Below are positions 7,760 through 16,301 of a stretch of 32,854 nt of DNA, one piece after another. The translations under genes and the position numbers were made by a program. This stretch comes from Spirochaetia bacterium (lineage in GTDB: Bacteria > Spirochaetota > Spirochaetia > CADAEX01): the NCBI GenBank assembly GCA_017554185.1, contig JAFZIU010000103.1, positions 1 through 32,854 on the forward strand. The letters run 5' to 3'. Positions within the stretch are counted from its first letter, which is position 1, and each line of letters opens with the position of its first letter. The notes under the pieces were generated by a model, which saw only the letters and a program-made list of their open reading frames with translations, searched no databases and was not told the DNA's origin.

Positions 7760-9799
7760 TTACTGTTCAAGGTACCACTGACATGGTTTAATTGAATATT
7801 CGTAGTAGTATGTGTATCCCTTCATTGCAGGATCGATTGCGTTCTTAAGTCTGGATCCAACTACTATTGGTCCCTTGAGGTCATAAACTGTACCGATCAG
7901 GAACAGGTTCTTGACTACAATTTCTGACATCTCTCCAGCCAGTTTGTAATATTCTGGAGTTCCGAATTCAGTTGTCAGGAACTTCTCATACTTATCAAAG
8001 AGTGTCTTGACATCTTTAGGTGGCTCCATGCCTTCCTTACCATTGGTATTGTACCAGTTCAGCCATTCAACTCCACAGCCGAAAGAGTCACCGAACTCAG
8101 GAATGAATGGAGAATATTCTCTGTTGTAGAAGCTTGGAATCTCAGTTGTTGTAGGAGAGAAGATACCGATGTCATGGTCATTGTTAGCCAGAAGCTGCTT
8201 ATACAGGTCAGTATTTACTTCCTTGATCTCTGTTCTTACACCGATAGCATCCCAATACTCTTTAAGCATCTCAACCATAATTGCAGGTGAGCCCTGAGTT
8301 GTGAATGTAGCATAGATTACCAGCGGCTTGCCATCTGGGCGCAGGCGGAATCCGTCTTTGCCGACTTTAAGACCGATTTCATCAAGGAGTGCTTTTGACT
8401 TCTCTGGATTGTACTCTGCCATATATTTGGTCATCTCTGGTGTGATGAAGGAACAGGTCAATGGGTTACCTGGTGTGTACTGTGCTGGAGTACCGATTCC
8501 AAGGTAAACAATCTCGTTGATCTCATCTCTGTTCAGAGCCAGTGACAATGCCTGTTTGAACTTGATGTTATTGAAGAGCTCTCTGAGGACAGGATCCTTG
8601 TGGGTTGGGTTGAGAGCAAATGTTTTTGCAGATGTCAAACCGTTCTGGACAAGCTTAACCTTATACAGTCCCTTTGATTCATTCTCTTTAAGAGCTGTAT
8701 ACTGCTGCAGGCTCATACCCTGGTTCTTGCGGTCCACTTCGCCGTTCAATACCTTAAGGGTCATGATTTCCTGATCCTCGTGGAATACCTCATCAATCTC
8801 ATTGGTGTATGGAAGCTGGTTTCCTGCTGTATCTACAATATGATAGAATGGGTTTGCTTTGAACAGTCTGTGTTCTGTTGTCTCCTCAACCAGAACATGG
8901 GATTCCAGGGTCGGTACAGAAACAGGGAGCTTGCCGGACAGGCAATGAACACAGTCCTTCCAGTCGTTATAATAAACGCCGAAAAGCATTACCCAGTTAT
9001 CGAATCCTAAGGAAGCAGCCAGTTTGTCTGCATCTGGGTTGTACTTCTTATGGTACTTCATGAGAACGTGCTTAGGCTGGTATGGCTGGCAGTAGTAGCT
9101 TGCAAGCATGAGCAGGAATCCAGGAGCTGGTACGTTGAATCCGAACTTAACAGTGTATTTGTCTACAACTGTAACCTTCATAGGCTCTCCGCCGAATCTG
9201 AACAGGCTGTTTACTTTACCGGTAAGCTCTTTGTTGAGTTTGATGTCTTCCCACCAGAAGCGGATATCTTCTGTTGTGAAAGGCTCACCGTCAGACCACT
9301 TGTGTCCTTCTCTCAGATGGAATGTAAGCTCTGTGAAGTCGCTGTTCCATTCATAATCTTTTGCAACATCTGGAACAATAGCCTTAAGGTCATCTGTCAT
9401 TCTTACCAGGTTTACATGACGTATGGAAAGAACTTCTGATGTTCCAGACTCAGGTCCTCTGGACATAGCTCTGTATGTTCCGCCATATTTTCCGATTTCA
9501 TTGTATGGAGGAAGAACCATAACATCCTTAGGAAGTCTTTCTGCAACAGGAGGAAGACCAGCATTGTCAAAGATTGGGTTCTGCTTGAACTCAAGCTTCT
9601 TTCCGCTCAGTTTCTCATACTCTGCAAGTTCATACTGTCCTTGGTATTTTCCTGCAGGTATTCCTTTCATGTCTGCAATGGTTGGTGCGTCGCTCTTTGG
9701 TCCGGCTGCTGCGCCGCCAGAAGCTTTCTCGCCTTTAGCGCCAGCGAAGAGACCAAGTGCTACGAACAACATTAAACATGTTAGAAGTAGTTTTTTCAT
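7760..9799 (-). CDS. ABC transporter solute-binding protein, family 5 (SBP_bac_5)
   Basis: A 679-residue periplasmic binding protein, long for the OppA/DppA family (usually about 530-600). Residues 1-20 form a signal peptide (MKKLLLTCLMLFVALGLFAG); no lipobox cysteine follows, so cleavage is probably by signal peptidase I near LFAGA. A low-complexity linker KGEKASGGAAAG precedes the mature domain. Family pieces include LTFHLREGHKWSDGEPFTTE and FKQALSLALNRDEIN. AAGGAG precedes the ATG. With OppBCDF-like subunits it forms one importer. The flanking aldolase, dehydrogenase and isomerases suggest an oligosaccharide or sugar-acid glycoside as ligand, but a peptide cannot be excluded. Confidence 0.92.
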   Translation of the reverse strand: MKKLLLTCLMLFVALGLFAGAKGEKASGGAAAGPKSDAPTIADMKGIPAGKYQGQYELAEYEKLSGKKLEFKQNPIFDNAGLPPVAERLPKDVMVLPPYNEIGKYGGTYRAMSRGPESGTSEVLSIRHVNLVRMTDDLKAIVPDVAKDYEWNSDFTELTFHLREGHKWSDGEPFTTEDIRFWWEDIKLNKELTGKVNSLFRFGGEPMKVTVVDKYTVKFGFNVPAPGFLLMLASYYCQPYQPKHVLMKYHKKYNPDADKLAASLGFDNWVMLFGVYYNDWKDCVHCLSGKLPVSVPTLESHVLVEETTEHRLFKANPFYHIVDTAGNQLPYTNEIDEVFHEDQEIMTLKVLNGEVDRKNQGMSLQQYTALKENESKGLYKVKLVQNGLTSAKTFALNPTHKDPVLRELFNNIKFKQALSLALNRDEINEIVYLGIGTPAQYTPGNPLTCSFITPEMTKYMAEYNPEKSKALLDEIGLKVGKDGFRLRPDGKPLVIYATFTTQGSPAIMVEMLKEYWDAIGVRTEIKEVNTDLYKQLLANNDHDIGIFSPTTTEIPSFYNREYSPFIPEFGDSFGCGVEWLNWYNTNGKEGMEPPKDVKTLFDKYEKFLTTEFGTPEYYKLAGEMSEIVVKNLFLIGTVYDLKGPIVVGSRLKNAIDPAMKGYTYYYEYSIKPCQWYLEQ

Positions 9800-9831
9800 A
9801 GTTTCTCCTTTTTATCCTCGATTTTCTTTCA

Positions 9832-9837
9832 TTATAA
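9832..9837 (-). promoter_or_regulatory. possible -10 box before the SBP gene
   Basis: The minus strand reads TATAAT here, about 32 bp before the SBP start, in a 91-bp gap after the aldolase gene. No convincing -35 lies 16-18 bp upstream; that stretch is C-rich. An extra promoter for the binding protein is possible but weakly supported. Confidence 0.3.
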
Positions 9838-9890
9838 AATGGTGTTTTGGGGAGGGGGTAGGAGAAAATTATTGTTTTGTTCGGACTATG

Positions 9891-10547
9891 TTATGATTTT
9901 TGTCCGTACTTATTACGGAAGAAATCTGAAAAGAAATCTATATCCTTCTGAGGGATTTCCACCGGTCCGCCGATAGCCATAGAATTGATATAGACCATAG
10001 CTGTTTTCTCAATAATCTGGGAGGCGACAAAAGCCTTGGCCAGCGTTACATCGCAGCTGATGGCACCATGGTTGGCAATAAGGGCTCCCTGCCTGCCATC
10101 CAGAGCCTTTATACAGGCATCGGCCATCTCCTTTGTCCCCGGCATGGTATAGTCGGCAACTCTAATAGAGCCGCCCAGGATCTGCACCTGATCCTCGCAG
10201 ACAGGTGGAATCTCTTTACGGGCAGTTGCCACTGTAAGGGCATATGTTGAATGGGTATGGACAATTCCGTTGACATCGGGCCGGTTTTTGTAGATTTCTG
10301 CATGGACAATTGCCTCGATAGATGGCTTAAGAGGTCCTTCGTAAGACAAGCTGTCAATGTTTACAATGACCATCTGGTCTGGACTGAGCCTCTCATAGTT
10401 CATTCCTGACGGAGTTATTGCCATATATTCTTCATTTATTCTTGCCGAAATATTGCCCCAGGTGCCTGAAACCATTCCGCTGTGGTACATGTCCAATGCG
10501 GTTTTATAGACTTCCTGCTGTGCTGCCTTAGCTTTTTCCTTGTCCAT
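9891..10547 (-). CDS. class II aldolase/adducin family protein (fuculose-phosphate aldolase-like)
   Basis: A 218-residue zinc aldolase of the FucA/AraD fold. The phosphate-binding segment GTWGNISAR (28-36) and TPSG (45-48) are present, as are the metal ligands H97 and H99 (HTHSTYA) and H160 (NHGA), and the catalytic acid E78 (KPSIEAIVH). All four are offset by +5 from E73, H92, H94 and H155 of E. coli FucA, so spacing is fully conserved. Known family members cleave or decarboxylate sugar phosphates. It lies between the dehydrogenase and the transporter genes, pointing to catabolism of the imported compound. The substrate is not predictable. Confidence 0.9.
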   Translation of the reverse strand: MDKEKAKAAQQEVYKTALDMYHSGMVSGTWGNISARINEEYMAITPSGMNYERLSPDQMVIVNIDSLSYEGPLKPSIEAIVHAEIYKNRPDVNGIVHTHSTYALTVATARKEIPPVCEDQVQILGGSIRVADYTMPGTKEMADACIKALDGRQGALIANHGAISCDVTLAKAFVASQIIEKTAMVYINSMAIGGPVEIPQKDIDFFSDFFRNKYGQKS

Positions 10548-10561
10548 TGAATAAGTCCTCC

Positions 10562-11599
10562 TTAATACCGGTACTGGTACAGCATATGCTCCCCATTCAG
10601 GAATCGCTTAATATCGGCCACAATCATCTTTGTATGGTTTGCCAGGACATCATCGGTGGCTCCTGCTATGTGCGGAGTTATGACAACATTGTCCAGCTCT
10701 GTTATATAGGGATGGTTGTTGCGTATCGGTTCGCTGGCATATACATCAAATGCTGCACCGCGTATTCTCTTCTCACGCAGGGCGTCTATCAGCGCTTCTT
10801 CATCCAAGATGGCACCTCTGGAAGCATTGATGAAATATGCGGTAGGCTTCATCAGAGCAATCATCTCTCGACTGACAATGCCTGTGGTCTCGGGGGTGAC
10901 CTTCAGATGGCATGTGACAAAATCCGATTCCCGCATCAGATCTGCAACGCTTTCTGCCTTCCTGATTCCGAACTCCTCCACATCGATTTCGCCTACATAA
11001 GGGTCGTAGATAAGCAGTTCCATACCGATTGCCCGGGCAATCTTACCTACACGGCGGCCTATGCTGCCATATCCCAGTATGCCCAGGGTCTTGCCTTTAA
11101 GCTGTGTTCCCTTGAATATCATATAGGGGGAATCCATAGTCATATCCCAGATCACATCTTTCTTAAGTCCCGCGTGTGTTTCCTTGTGGAATCCGGGGTC
11201 GGCAGTATATTTCCCTTCCTTGAGGGCCCTGTATGCCTGAGGTATATTGCGGGCAACCGACAGCATAAGGCCTATTGTCATCTCTGCTGTGCAGTCGGAA
11301 TTTCTTCCGGGAGTATAAAGCACAGGAATATTTCTTTCTTTTGCAGCCTGCATGTCAACATTGACAGGTGTCGCTCTTGTACAGGCTATCAGGCGCAGAT
11401 TCGGAGCACTTTCAATGACTTTTCTTGTGATGTCGTCATAACTGGTTATTATGATATCCGCATCCCTGGTCTTGGCCACCAGCTCCTCTTCGCTGAACTT
11501 GGGCAGTCCAAGGGCCCAGCCCTGTTTATCCACTTCGCCCAGTTCATATAGAGGTTTCAATGCATTTTCTTCATATTCTGCAGAAAAGAAGATCTTCAT
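10562..11599 (-). CDS. D-2-hydroxyacid dehydrogenase (phosphoglycerate dehydrogenase-like)
   Basis: A 345-residue cytoplasmic NAD-dependent dehydrogenase. The Rossmann motif GILGYGSIGRRVG is followed by an acid in YDPYVGE, which favours NAD over NADP. The catalytic trio is visible: R in INASRGAILDE, E in YASEPIRNNHP, and H in ITPHIAGAT. The family reduces 2-keto acids or oxidises D-2-hydroxy acids. It is followed 14 bp later by the aldolase gene, so it probably handles a sugar-acid step of the same pathway rather than serine synthesis. No regulatory ACT domain is present. Confidence 0.9.
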   Translation of the reverse strand: MKIFFSAEYEENALKPLYELGEVDKQGWALGLPKFSEEELVAKTRDADIIITSYDDITRKVIESAPNLRLIACTRATPVNVDMQAAKERNIPVLYTPGRNSDCTAEMTIGLMLSVARNIPQAYRALKEGKYTADPGFHKETHAGLKKDVIWDMTMDSPYMIFKGTQLKGKTLGILGYGSIGRRVGKIARAIGMELLIYDPYVGEIDVEEFGIRKAESVADLMRESDFVTCHLKVTPETTGIVSREMIALMKPTAYFINASRGAILDEEALIDALREKRIRGAAFDVYASEPIRNNHPYITELDNVVITPHIAGATDDVLANHTKMIVADIKRFLNGEHMLYQYRY

Positions 11600-11630
11600 T
11601 TTTATCTCCTTAATTGAAATTATATATCAA

Positions 11631-12506
11631 TCATCCGACTTTGATAAGAATCACACCAAGTACAATGGAGAGAATTCCCGCTATCTTGTTCGGGGTGGCT
11701 TTCTCCTTGAGGAAGATGAAGCCCAGGATGGCACCGATGACTATTGATGTCTCCCGGATAGGGGTCACGTAGCTGGCCTTTGCCTCTGCAAACAGATAGT
11801 AGATCAAAAGGATAATAGCATAGCCGATGAAGCCTCCGTAGCCGATTATGCAGGAGTATTTCCATTCGTGCCTGAAGGTGGTGCGCATATGGCTGAAGGT
11901 ATAGCCGCGCTGGAACATAAGGAAGCCTATGGCAAGGCTCATGGCCACAACTCCACGTAAATTGTAGAGGAAGAGGGGATTGATGGTCTGCACTGCCACT
12001 CTGTCCACCAGGTTGTAGCCCACCATGGATAATCCGGTGAAGAATGCGATTTTCTGCTTCTTTATGCTCTCCCAGATATCAGAAAACCTTCTTCCGCGGG
12101 TGAGTGCAAAGAGGAATACCCCCAGGAGCACCAGCATGATGCCCACTATTGCCAGGTGTGATATCTGCTCGCCCAGAAAAATTGAGCTTAAGATTGCAAT
12201 GAACATGACCCCCGTCCCCCGTGTTACAGGATAGGCCATGGAGATGTCCGAACCTTCGTACATGAAGACAAGGAGCAGGGTGTTGAGCCCGGCAAAGAAG
12301 CCTGATGCCAGTATTACTGGAATTGCGTGGGGATCCAGACCGTGGATCATTATCAGGACCAGAGTGACAGGAAGTATTGTCAGATGGGATATCAGCAGTC
12401 CTGTGACCATCACCGAATAATCCCCGGACTTCTTTTTGGAGAAGAAGTTCCAGGTGGCGTTCAGGATGCCTGAGATAAGGGTAAGCACAAAGATGGTAAA
12501 GTTCAT
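11631..12506 (-). CDS. EamA/DMT-superfamily transporter
   Basis: A 291-residue membrane protein with about ten helices made of two repeated five-helix halves, as in the drug/metabolite transporter superfamily. Marker segments are PVTRGTGVMFIAILSSIFLG in the first half and PIRETSIVIGAILGFIFLKE in the second, the typical EamA end-of-half pattern. It starts the minus-strand cluster that continues into the dehydrogenase and aldolase genes, so it may export or import a pathway metabolite. Substrate unknown. Confidence 0.88.
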   Translation of the reverse strand: MNFTIFVLTLISGILNATWNFFSKKKSGDYSVMVTGLLISHLTILPVTLVLIMIHGLDPHAIPVILASGFFAGLNTLLLVFMYEGSDISMAYPVTRGTGVMFIAILSSIFLGEQISHLAIVGIMLVLLGVFLFALTRGRRFSDIWESIKKQKIAFFTGLSMVGYNLVDRVAVQTINPLFLYNLRGVVAMSLAIGFLMFQRGYTFSHMRTTFRHEWKYSCIIGYGGFIGYAIILLIYYLFAEAKASYVTPIRETSIVIGAILGFIFLKEKATPNKIAGILSIVLGVILIKVG

Positions 12507-12514
12507 CCGTATTG

Positions 12515-12544
12515 ATGATACACCTATGGAATTTTTTTTGTAAA
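12515..12544 (-). promoter_or_regulatory. putative promoter of the minus-strand catabolic cluster
   Basis: The minus strand shows TTTACA (12539-12544), an 18-bp spacer and TATCAT (12515-12520). It lies 8 bp before the EamA start codon, so any transcript would have almost no leader. The -10 box is imperfect. Confidence 0.35.
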
Positions 12545-12585
12545 GAGCATATAATCATTATACTAGAAATATTAATGGGGGAACT

Positions 12586-14013
12586 ATGTACGATATTGCA
12601 ATCATAGGTGCTGGTGTTGTTGGTGCTGCGATTGCCAGAGAGCTTTCCCGGTATCAGCTCAAGCTTATTGTGGTTGACAAGGGAAACGATGTCTGCGCAG
12701 GAACATCCAAAGCCAATTCATCTATAGTACATGCTGGATACGATCCAGAGCCGGGTACACTTATGGCCAAGCTTAACAGCGAAGGTAACCCGATGTTTGA
12801 CAAGCTCTGCAAGGAGCTTTCTGTGCCGTTCAACCGGTGCGGCTCTTTTGTTGTTGCCTTCACCGACGAGCAGGTGGAGACTCTCAAGGTGCTCCTGGAG
12901 CGGGGAAAGAAGAACGGCATCCCAGGCCTTGAGATTGTTGATGTCAAGAAGCTTCTCGAGAAGGAGCCTGCGGCAAGCCCAGATGCAAAGGCTGCCCTCT
13001 ATGCTCCTACAGCCGGTGTTGTAGACCCGATGCTCCTTACTACAGCCCTTATGGAGAACGCTGTGATGAACGGCGCAGACTATAAGCTGAACTATAAAGT
13101 TGACTCCATAGAGAAGACTGCCGGCGGCTATATAATCCACAGCGATGCAGGCGACATTGAGGCAGGATGTGTGATCAACGCAGCAGGCGTATACTCAGAC
13201 ATCATCCACAATATGGTGGCTGCACCTGACTTCTCAATCACACCGAAGATCGGCCAGTACTTCCTCCTGGACAAGAGCGAGAACGACAAGATCCAGTCTG
13301 TCCTCTTCCCATGCCCTGACAAGAATGGAAAAGGTATACTGGTTGCCCGCTCTGTTCACGGTAACGTAATCCTTGGGCCTACTTCCGATGTGGACCAGGA
13401 CAGGGACGACACAGGAACAACCGATGAGGCACTTGGCAGAGTACGCCAGGGCTGCTCCAAGCTGGTTCCCACCATCACCACCAGAAACTGCATAAGAAAC
13501 TTCGCAGGAATGAGAGCTGAGCCTTCCACAGGCGACTTCATAATCCGCGAGGTGAAGGATGCTCCTAAGTTCATAGATGTAGCTGGAATCAAGTCGCCAG
13601 GCCTTTCCGCAGCCCCTGCAATCGCCCTCTATGTGGTGGACATTGTAAAGAACTGCGGCATCAGGCTGGAAGCTAAGAAAGACTTCAACCCGATCGTAAA
13701 GCGGACAATCTTCATGGAACTTTCTCCTGCAGAGCAGGCAGCACTGGTAAAGAAAGACCCGCGCTACGGCCGGATCATCTGCCGCTGCGAGCGGATAACC
13801 GAGGGCGAGATTGTGGATGAGATCCACCGCCCGATCCCGGCAGTCACACTGGATGCAATAAAGCGGCGCTGCCGTCCTGGAATGGGTCGGTGCCAGGGAG
13901 GCTTCTGCGGACCTAAGGTGCACGAGATCCTGGCCAGAGAGCTTGGCTGCGAATGGAAGGATATTGTGCTGGACAAGAAAGGATCTTACATCCTTACAGG
14001 AAAGACAAAGTAG
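12586..14013 (+). CDS. NAD(P)/FAD-dependent oxidoreductase, DAO domain + BFD-like [2Fe-2S] domain (GlpA-like)
   Basis: A 475-residue flavoprotein. The dinucleotide motif GAGVVGAAIARELSRY opens the protein and the DAO fold continues to about 370. A C-terminal BFD-type domain has cysteines 399, 401, 436 and 441 (CRCER and CQGGFC) that can hold a [2Fe-2S] cluster. This resembles the anaerobic glycerol-3-phosphate dehydrogenase A subunit. The next two genes encode a pyridine-nucleotide flavoprotein and a DUF1667 protein, a known three-gene arrangement in anaerobes. GGGGGA precedes the ATG. Glycerol-3-phosphate is the likely substrate, but another hydroxy acid is possible; no glycerol kinase or facilitator gene is nearby. 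Confidence 0.88.
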   Translation: MYDIAIIGAGVVGAAIARELSRYQLKLIVVDKGNDVCAGTSKANSSIVHAGYDPEPGTLMAKLNSEGNPMFDKLCKELSVPFNRCGSFVVAFTDEQVETLKVLLERGKKNGIPGLEIVDVKKLLEKEPAASPDAKAALYAPTAGVVDPMLLTTALMENAVMNGADYKLNYKVDSIEKTAGGYIIHSDAGDIEAGCVINAAGVYSDIIHNMVAAPDFSITPKIGQYFLLDKSENDKIQSVLFPCPDKNGKGILVARSVHGNVILGPTSDVDQDRDDTGTTDEALGRVRQGCSKLVPTITTRNCIRNFAGMRAEPSTGDFIIREVKDAPKFIDVAGIKSPGLSAAPAIALYVVDIVKNCGIRLEAKKDFNPIVKRTIFMELSPAEQAALVKKDPRYGRIICRCERITEGEIVDEIHRPIPAVTLDAIKRRCRPGMGRCQGGFCGPKVHEILARELGCEWKDIVLDKKGSYILTGKTK

Positions 14014-14023
14014 GAGGGTGGAG

Positions 14024-15292
14024 ATGAATTTTGATTTAGTAGTAGTAGGCGGCGGTCCTGCCGGAATGGCAGCTGCCCTGGAAGCATATAACAACGGAAT
14101 CAAGAGCATTGCAATTGTAGAGCGGGATGTTGAGCCGGGCGGAATCCTTCAGCAGTGCATCCACAACGGATTTGGCCTCCATGTGTTCAAGGAGGAGCTT
14201 ACCGGTCCTGAGTATGCACAGCGCTTCATCAATATGACCAAGGATACAGAGATCAAGTACTTCCTTGATACAATCGTACTGGATATAGCTCAGGACAAGA
14301 CCCTGACTGTAATGAACAGCAAGCAGGGTATCTTCGAGCTCAAGGCTAAGGCTATAGTCCTTGCCATGGGCTGCCGTGAGCGGACCAGAAGTGGCATCGG
14401 AATCGCAGGCGACAGACCGTCAGGCGTATTCACAGCAGGTGCTGCACAGCGGTACATAAATATCGAAGGGCAGATGGTCGGTAAGAAGGTCATCATCCTG
14501 GGTTCCGGAGACATCGGAATGATCATGGCACGCCGTATCGTGCTTGAGGGCGGTCAGGTCATCGCAGTAGTTGCAAGAAGCTCCTTCCCCAAGGGACTTA
14601 CCAGAAACGTAGTCCAGTGCCTTGACCACTACAACATCCCTATGTGGTACAGCCACAACATCGTAGGAATCTACGGCAAGGAAAGAGTGGAGAAGGTTGT
14701 AGTTGCAGAGTGCGACAAGAAGACCAAGGCTGTGATTCCGGGCACCGAGAAAGAGTACGAGTGCGACACAGTGCTCCTTTCTGTAGGACTTATCCCTGAG
14801 AACGAGCTTTCACGTCAGGTTGGAATAAAGATCGACCGGAAGACATCGGGCCCAGTTGTAACCGAATCCATGGAGACTTCTATGGAAGGTGTGTTCGCCT
14901 GCGGAAACGTAGTGCATGTTCACGACCTGGTGGACTTTGTTACAGAAGAGAGCCGCAAGGCCGGAAGGAATGCTGCAAAATATATCAAGGGCGAGATAAC
15001 CAAGAACTCAAAGCCTAACACATTCAAGGTTACAGGCGGCCTTTCCTATGCAGTGCCTCACATGTTCAGACCAGAGAACCTGGACGAGAAGTTCGACATC
15101 CTTATGCGTGTGGACCGGGTGTTCGGCAAGTGCTGGCTGGTTATCACAGAAGAGGGCAAGGAGCTGGGCCGGTACAAGAAGCCGTTCCTGACCCCGGGCG
15201 AGATGATAAAGCTTACAGTTCCATCCTCTATCTTCAAGGGAATGGAAGGCAAGGAAATCGGAATCACTGTAGAGCCGGAGGAGGAGAAATAA
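14024..15292 (+). CDS. FAD/NAD(P)-binding oxidoreductase of the GlpA/DUF1667 operon
   Basis: A 422-residue flavoprotein starting MNFDLVVVGGGPAGMAAALE; I chose 14024 because GGAGGGTGGAG precedes it and the Rossmann motif begins at once. A longer frame from 13943 only overlaps the upstream gene. A second nucleotide motif, ILGSGDIGMIMARR, and a closing FAD contact, GVFACGNVVHVHDLVDFV, match class-II pyridine nucleotide-disulfide oxidoreductases. No CxxC redox pair of thioredoxin reductase type is seen. It probably passes electrons between the GlpA-like subunit and NAD(H), forming a soluble complex with its neighbours. It is 10 bp from the upstream gene and 1 bp from the next. Confidence 0.88.
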   Translation: MNFDLVVVGGGPAGMAAALEAYNNGIKSIAIVERDVEPGGILQQCIHNGFGLHVFKEELTGPEYAQRFINMTKDTEIKYFLDTIVLDIAQDKTLTVMNSKQGIFELKAKAIVLAMGCRERTRSGIGIAGDRPSGVFTAGAAQRYINIEGQMVGKKVIILGSGDIGMIMARRIVLEGGQVIAVVARSSFPKGLTRNVVQCLDHYNIPMWYSHNIVGIYGKERVEKVVVAECDKKTKAVIPGTEKEYECDTVLLSVGLIPENELSRQVGIKIDRKTSGPVVTESMETSMEGVFACGNVVHVHDLVDFVTEESRKAGRNAAKYIKGEITKNSKPNTFKVTGGLSYAVPHMFRPENLDEKFDILMRVDRVFGKCWLVITEEGKELGRYKKPFLTPGEMIKLTVPSSIFKGMEGKEIGITVEPEEEK

Positions 15293-15293
15293 T

Positions 15294-15656
15294 ATGGAAT
15301 GCTGTTATGAAAAGAAATTAGTATGTGTCTCCTGTCCGATGGGCTGCAGACTTACAGTCACAGTATGCGGTGACAACATCAATGTTACAGGCAACACCTG
15401 CAAGAGGGGCGAGGTCTATGGAAAGAACGAGGTGACAGACCCCAGACGCATGATCTGCTCCACAGCACGGATAGAGGGCGGTGTTCACCCGGTATGTCCT
15501 GTAAAGACAGACAAGCCTATTCCGGAGAAGCTTAAGTTCAAGTGCATGGATGTGATCAACAGCCTGGACCTCAAGTCTCCGGTCACAGCAGGCGATGTGG
15601 TGGCTGCCAACATCCTGGGCACAGATGTGAATATTGTAGTTACACGGAATATGTGA
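15294..15656 (+). CDS. DUF1667 domain-containing protein
   Basis: A 120-residue protein with cysteines at 3, 4, 11, 14, 18 and 36 (CVSCPMGC, then NTCKRG), an arrangement fit for metal or Fe-S binding. This is the characteristic DUF1667 small partner of GlpA-like/FAD-oxidoreductase operons; the exact role is unproven, but an electron-transfer subunit is likely. GGAGGAGG inside the end of the upstream gene serves as ribosome site, and the spacing is one base, so expression is coupled. Confidence 0.88.
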   Translation: MECCYEKKLVCVSCPMGCRLTVTVCGDNINVTGNTCKRGEVYGKNEVTDPRRMICSTARIEGGVHPVCPVKTDKPIPEKLKFKCMDVINSLDLKSPVTAGDVVAANILGTDVNIVVTRNM

Positions 15657-15659
15657 TGA

Positions 15660-16301
15660 TCAGAAAAGCTCGGTAAACTGAGTAAGCTGGGTTATTTCTT
15701 TGATGATGGGGGCAGGGAAGTTCTGCCGTGGTTTGAGGTTCTCATCCACCAGGACTCCTTTGCCCCCTATTTTTGTGTATGTGGTTATAGTCTCGGGAGC
15801 ATCGTCCACTAAAAGCACTTCTGCAGGTTCCAGCTTGAGGTCATCCAGCACATAGCGGAAGGACCGGGGATCGGGCTTTCCTATGAAGTGGCAGAAGGGC
15901 AGGTCGTAAATCTTTTTAAAGAAAGGAGTTATCTCAAGGTAGTCCATCACGTTCAGGGCATGGTTTGCCCAGGAGTTTGTGTATATGGAGCAGGGGACCT
16001 TAAGCTGGTCCAGCATGGTGATCAGCTCTGAGTTCTTGGGAAAATGATTCCAGAATTCAGTGGGATGTATAGCCCTGAAATAGCCGTAGATATCGGTGAA
16101 GCCGTACTTGCGCTGCAGCCAGTCGAGGGTGCTGGCGTAGACCCCGGCGGGGCGCTCTGCACGCATGCGGGCGGCCTCCTCGGCGGTTACCCCCAGGTAG
16201 GCGCCCACGAACTTGTTTATACGCGCCACCATAGCACCCTCGACCCCGGAGGAGCGGGGGTACAGGGTGTGGTCCACGTCCATAAGAATATGCTTTATCA
16301 C
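15660..16301 (-). CDS. HAD-family hydrolase (pyrimidine 5'-nucleotidase-like)
   Basis: A 213-residue HAD phosphatase. Motif I is DVDHTLYP (D8, D10), motif II the S/T of YTNSWANHA, motif III the K of GKPDPRSFRYVL, and motif IV LLVDDAPET. The DxD-x-TLYP start and small helical cap (about 16-90) match the SDT1-like pyrimidine 5'-nucleotidase group, so dephosphorylation of a nucleotide or other phosphoester is likely. H replaces the common G or N in motif I, which does not remove a catalytic residue. Its start overlaps the TatD stop by 4 nt. Confidence 0.85.
   Translation of the reverse strand: MIKHILMDVDHTLYPRSSGVEGAMVARINKFVGAYLGVTAEEAARMRAERPAGVYASTLDWLQRKYGFTDIYGYFRAIHPTEFWNHFPKNSELITMLDQLKVPCSIYTNSWANHALNVMDYLEITPFFKKIYDLPFCHFIGKPDPRSFRYVLDDLKLEPAEVLLVDDAPETITTYTKIGGKGVLVDENLKPRQNFPAPIIKEITQLTQFTELF

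Noticed and set aside
10547-11551. 334-codon open frame on the plus strand
   Set aside because: It lies fully antisense to the dehydrogenase gene, which has complete NAD and catalytic motifs; the antisense translation shows no recognisable domain and is rich in Cys and His, as shadow frames of such genes are.
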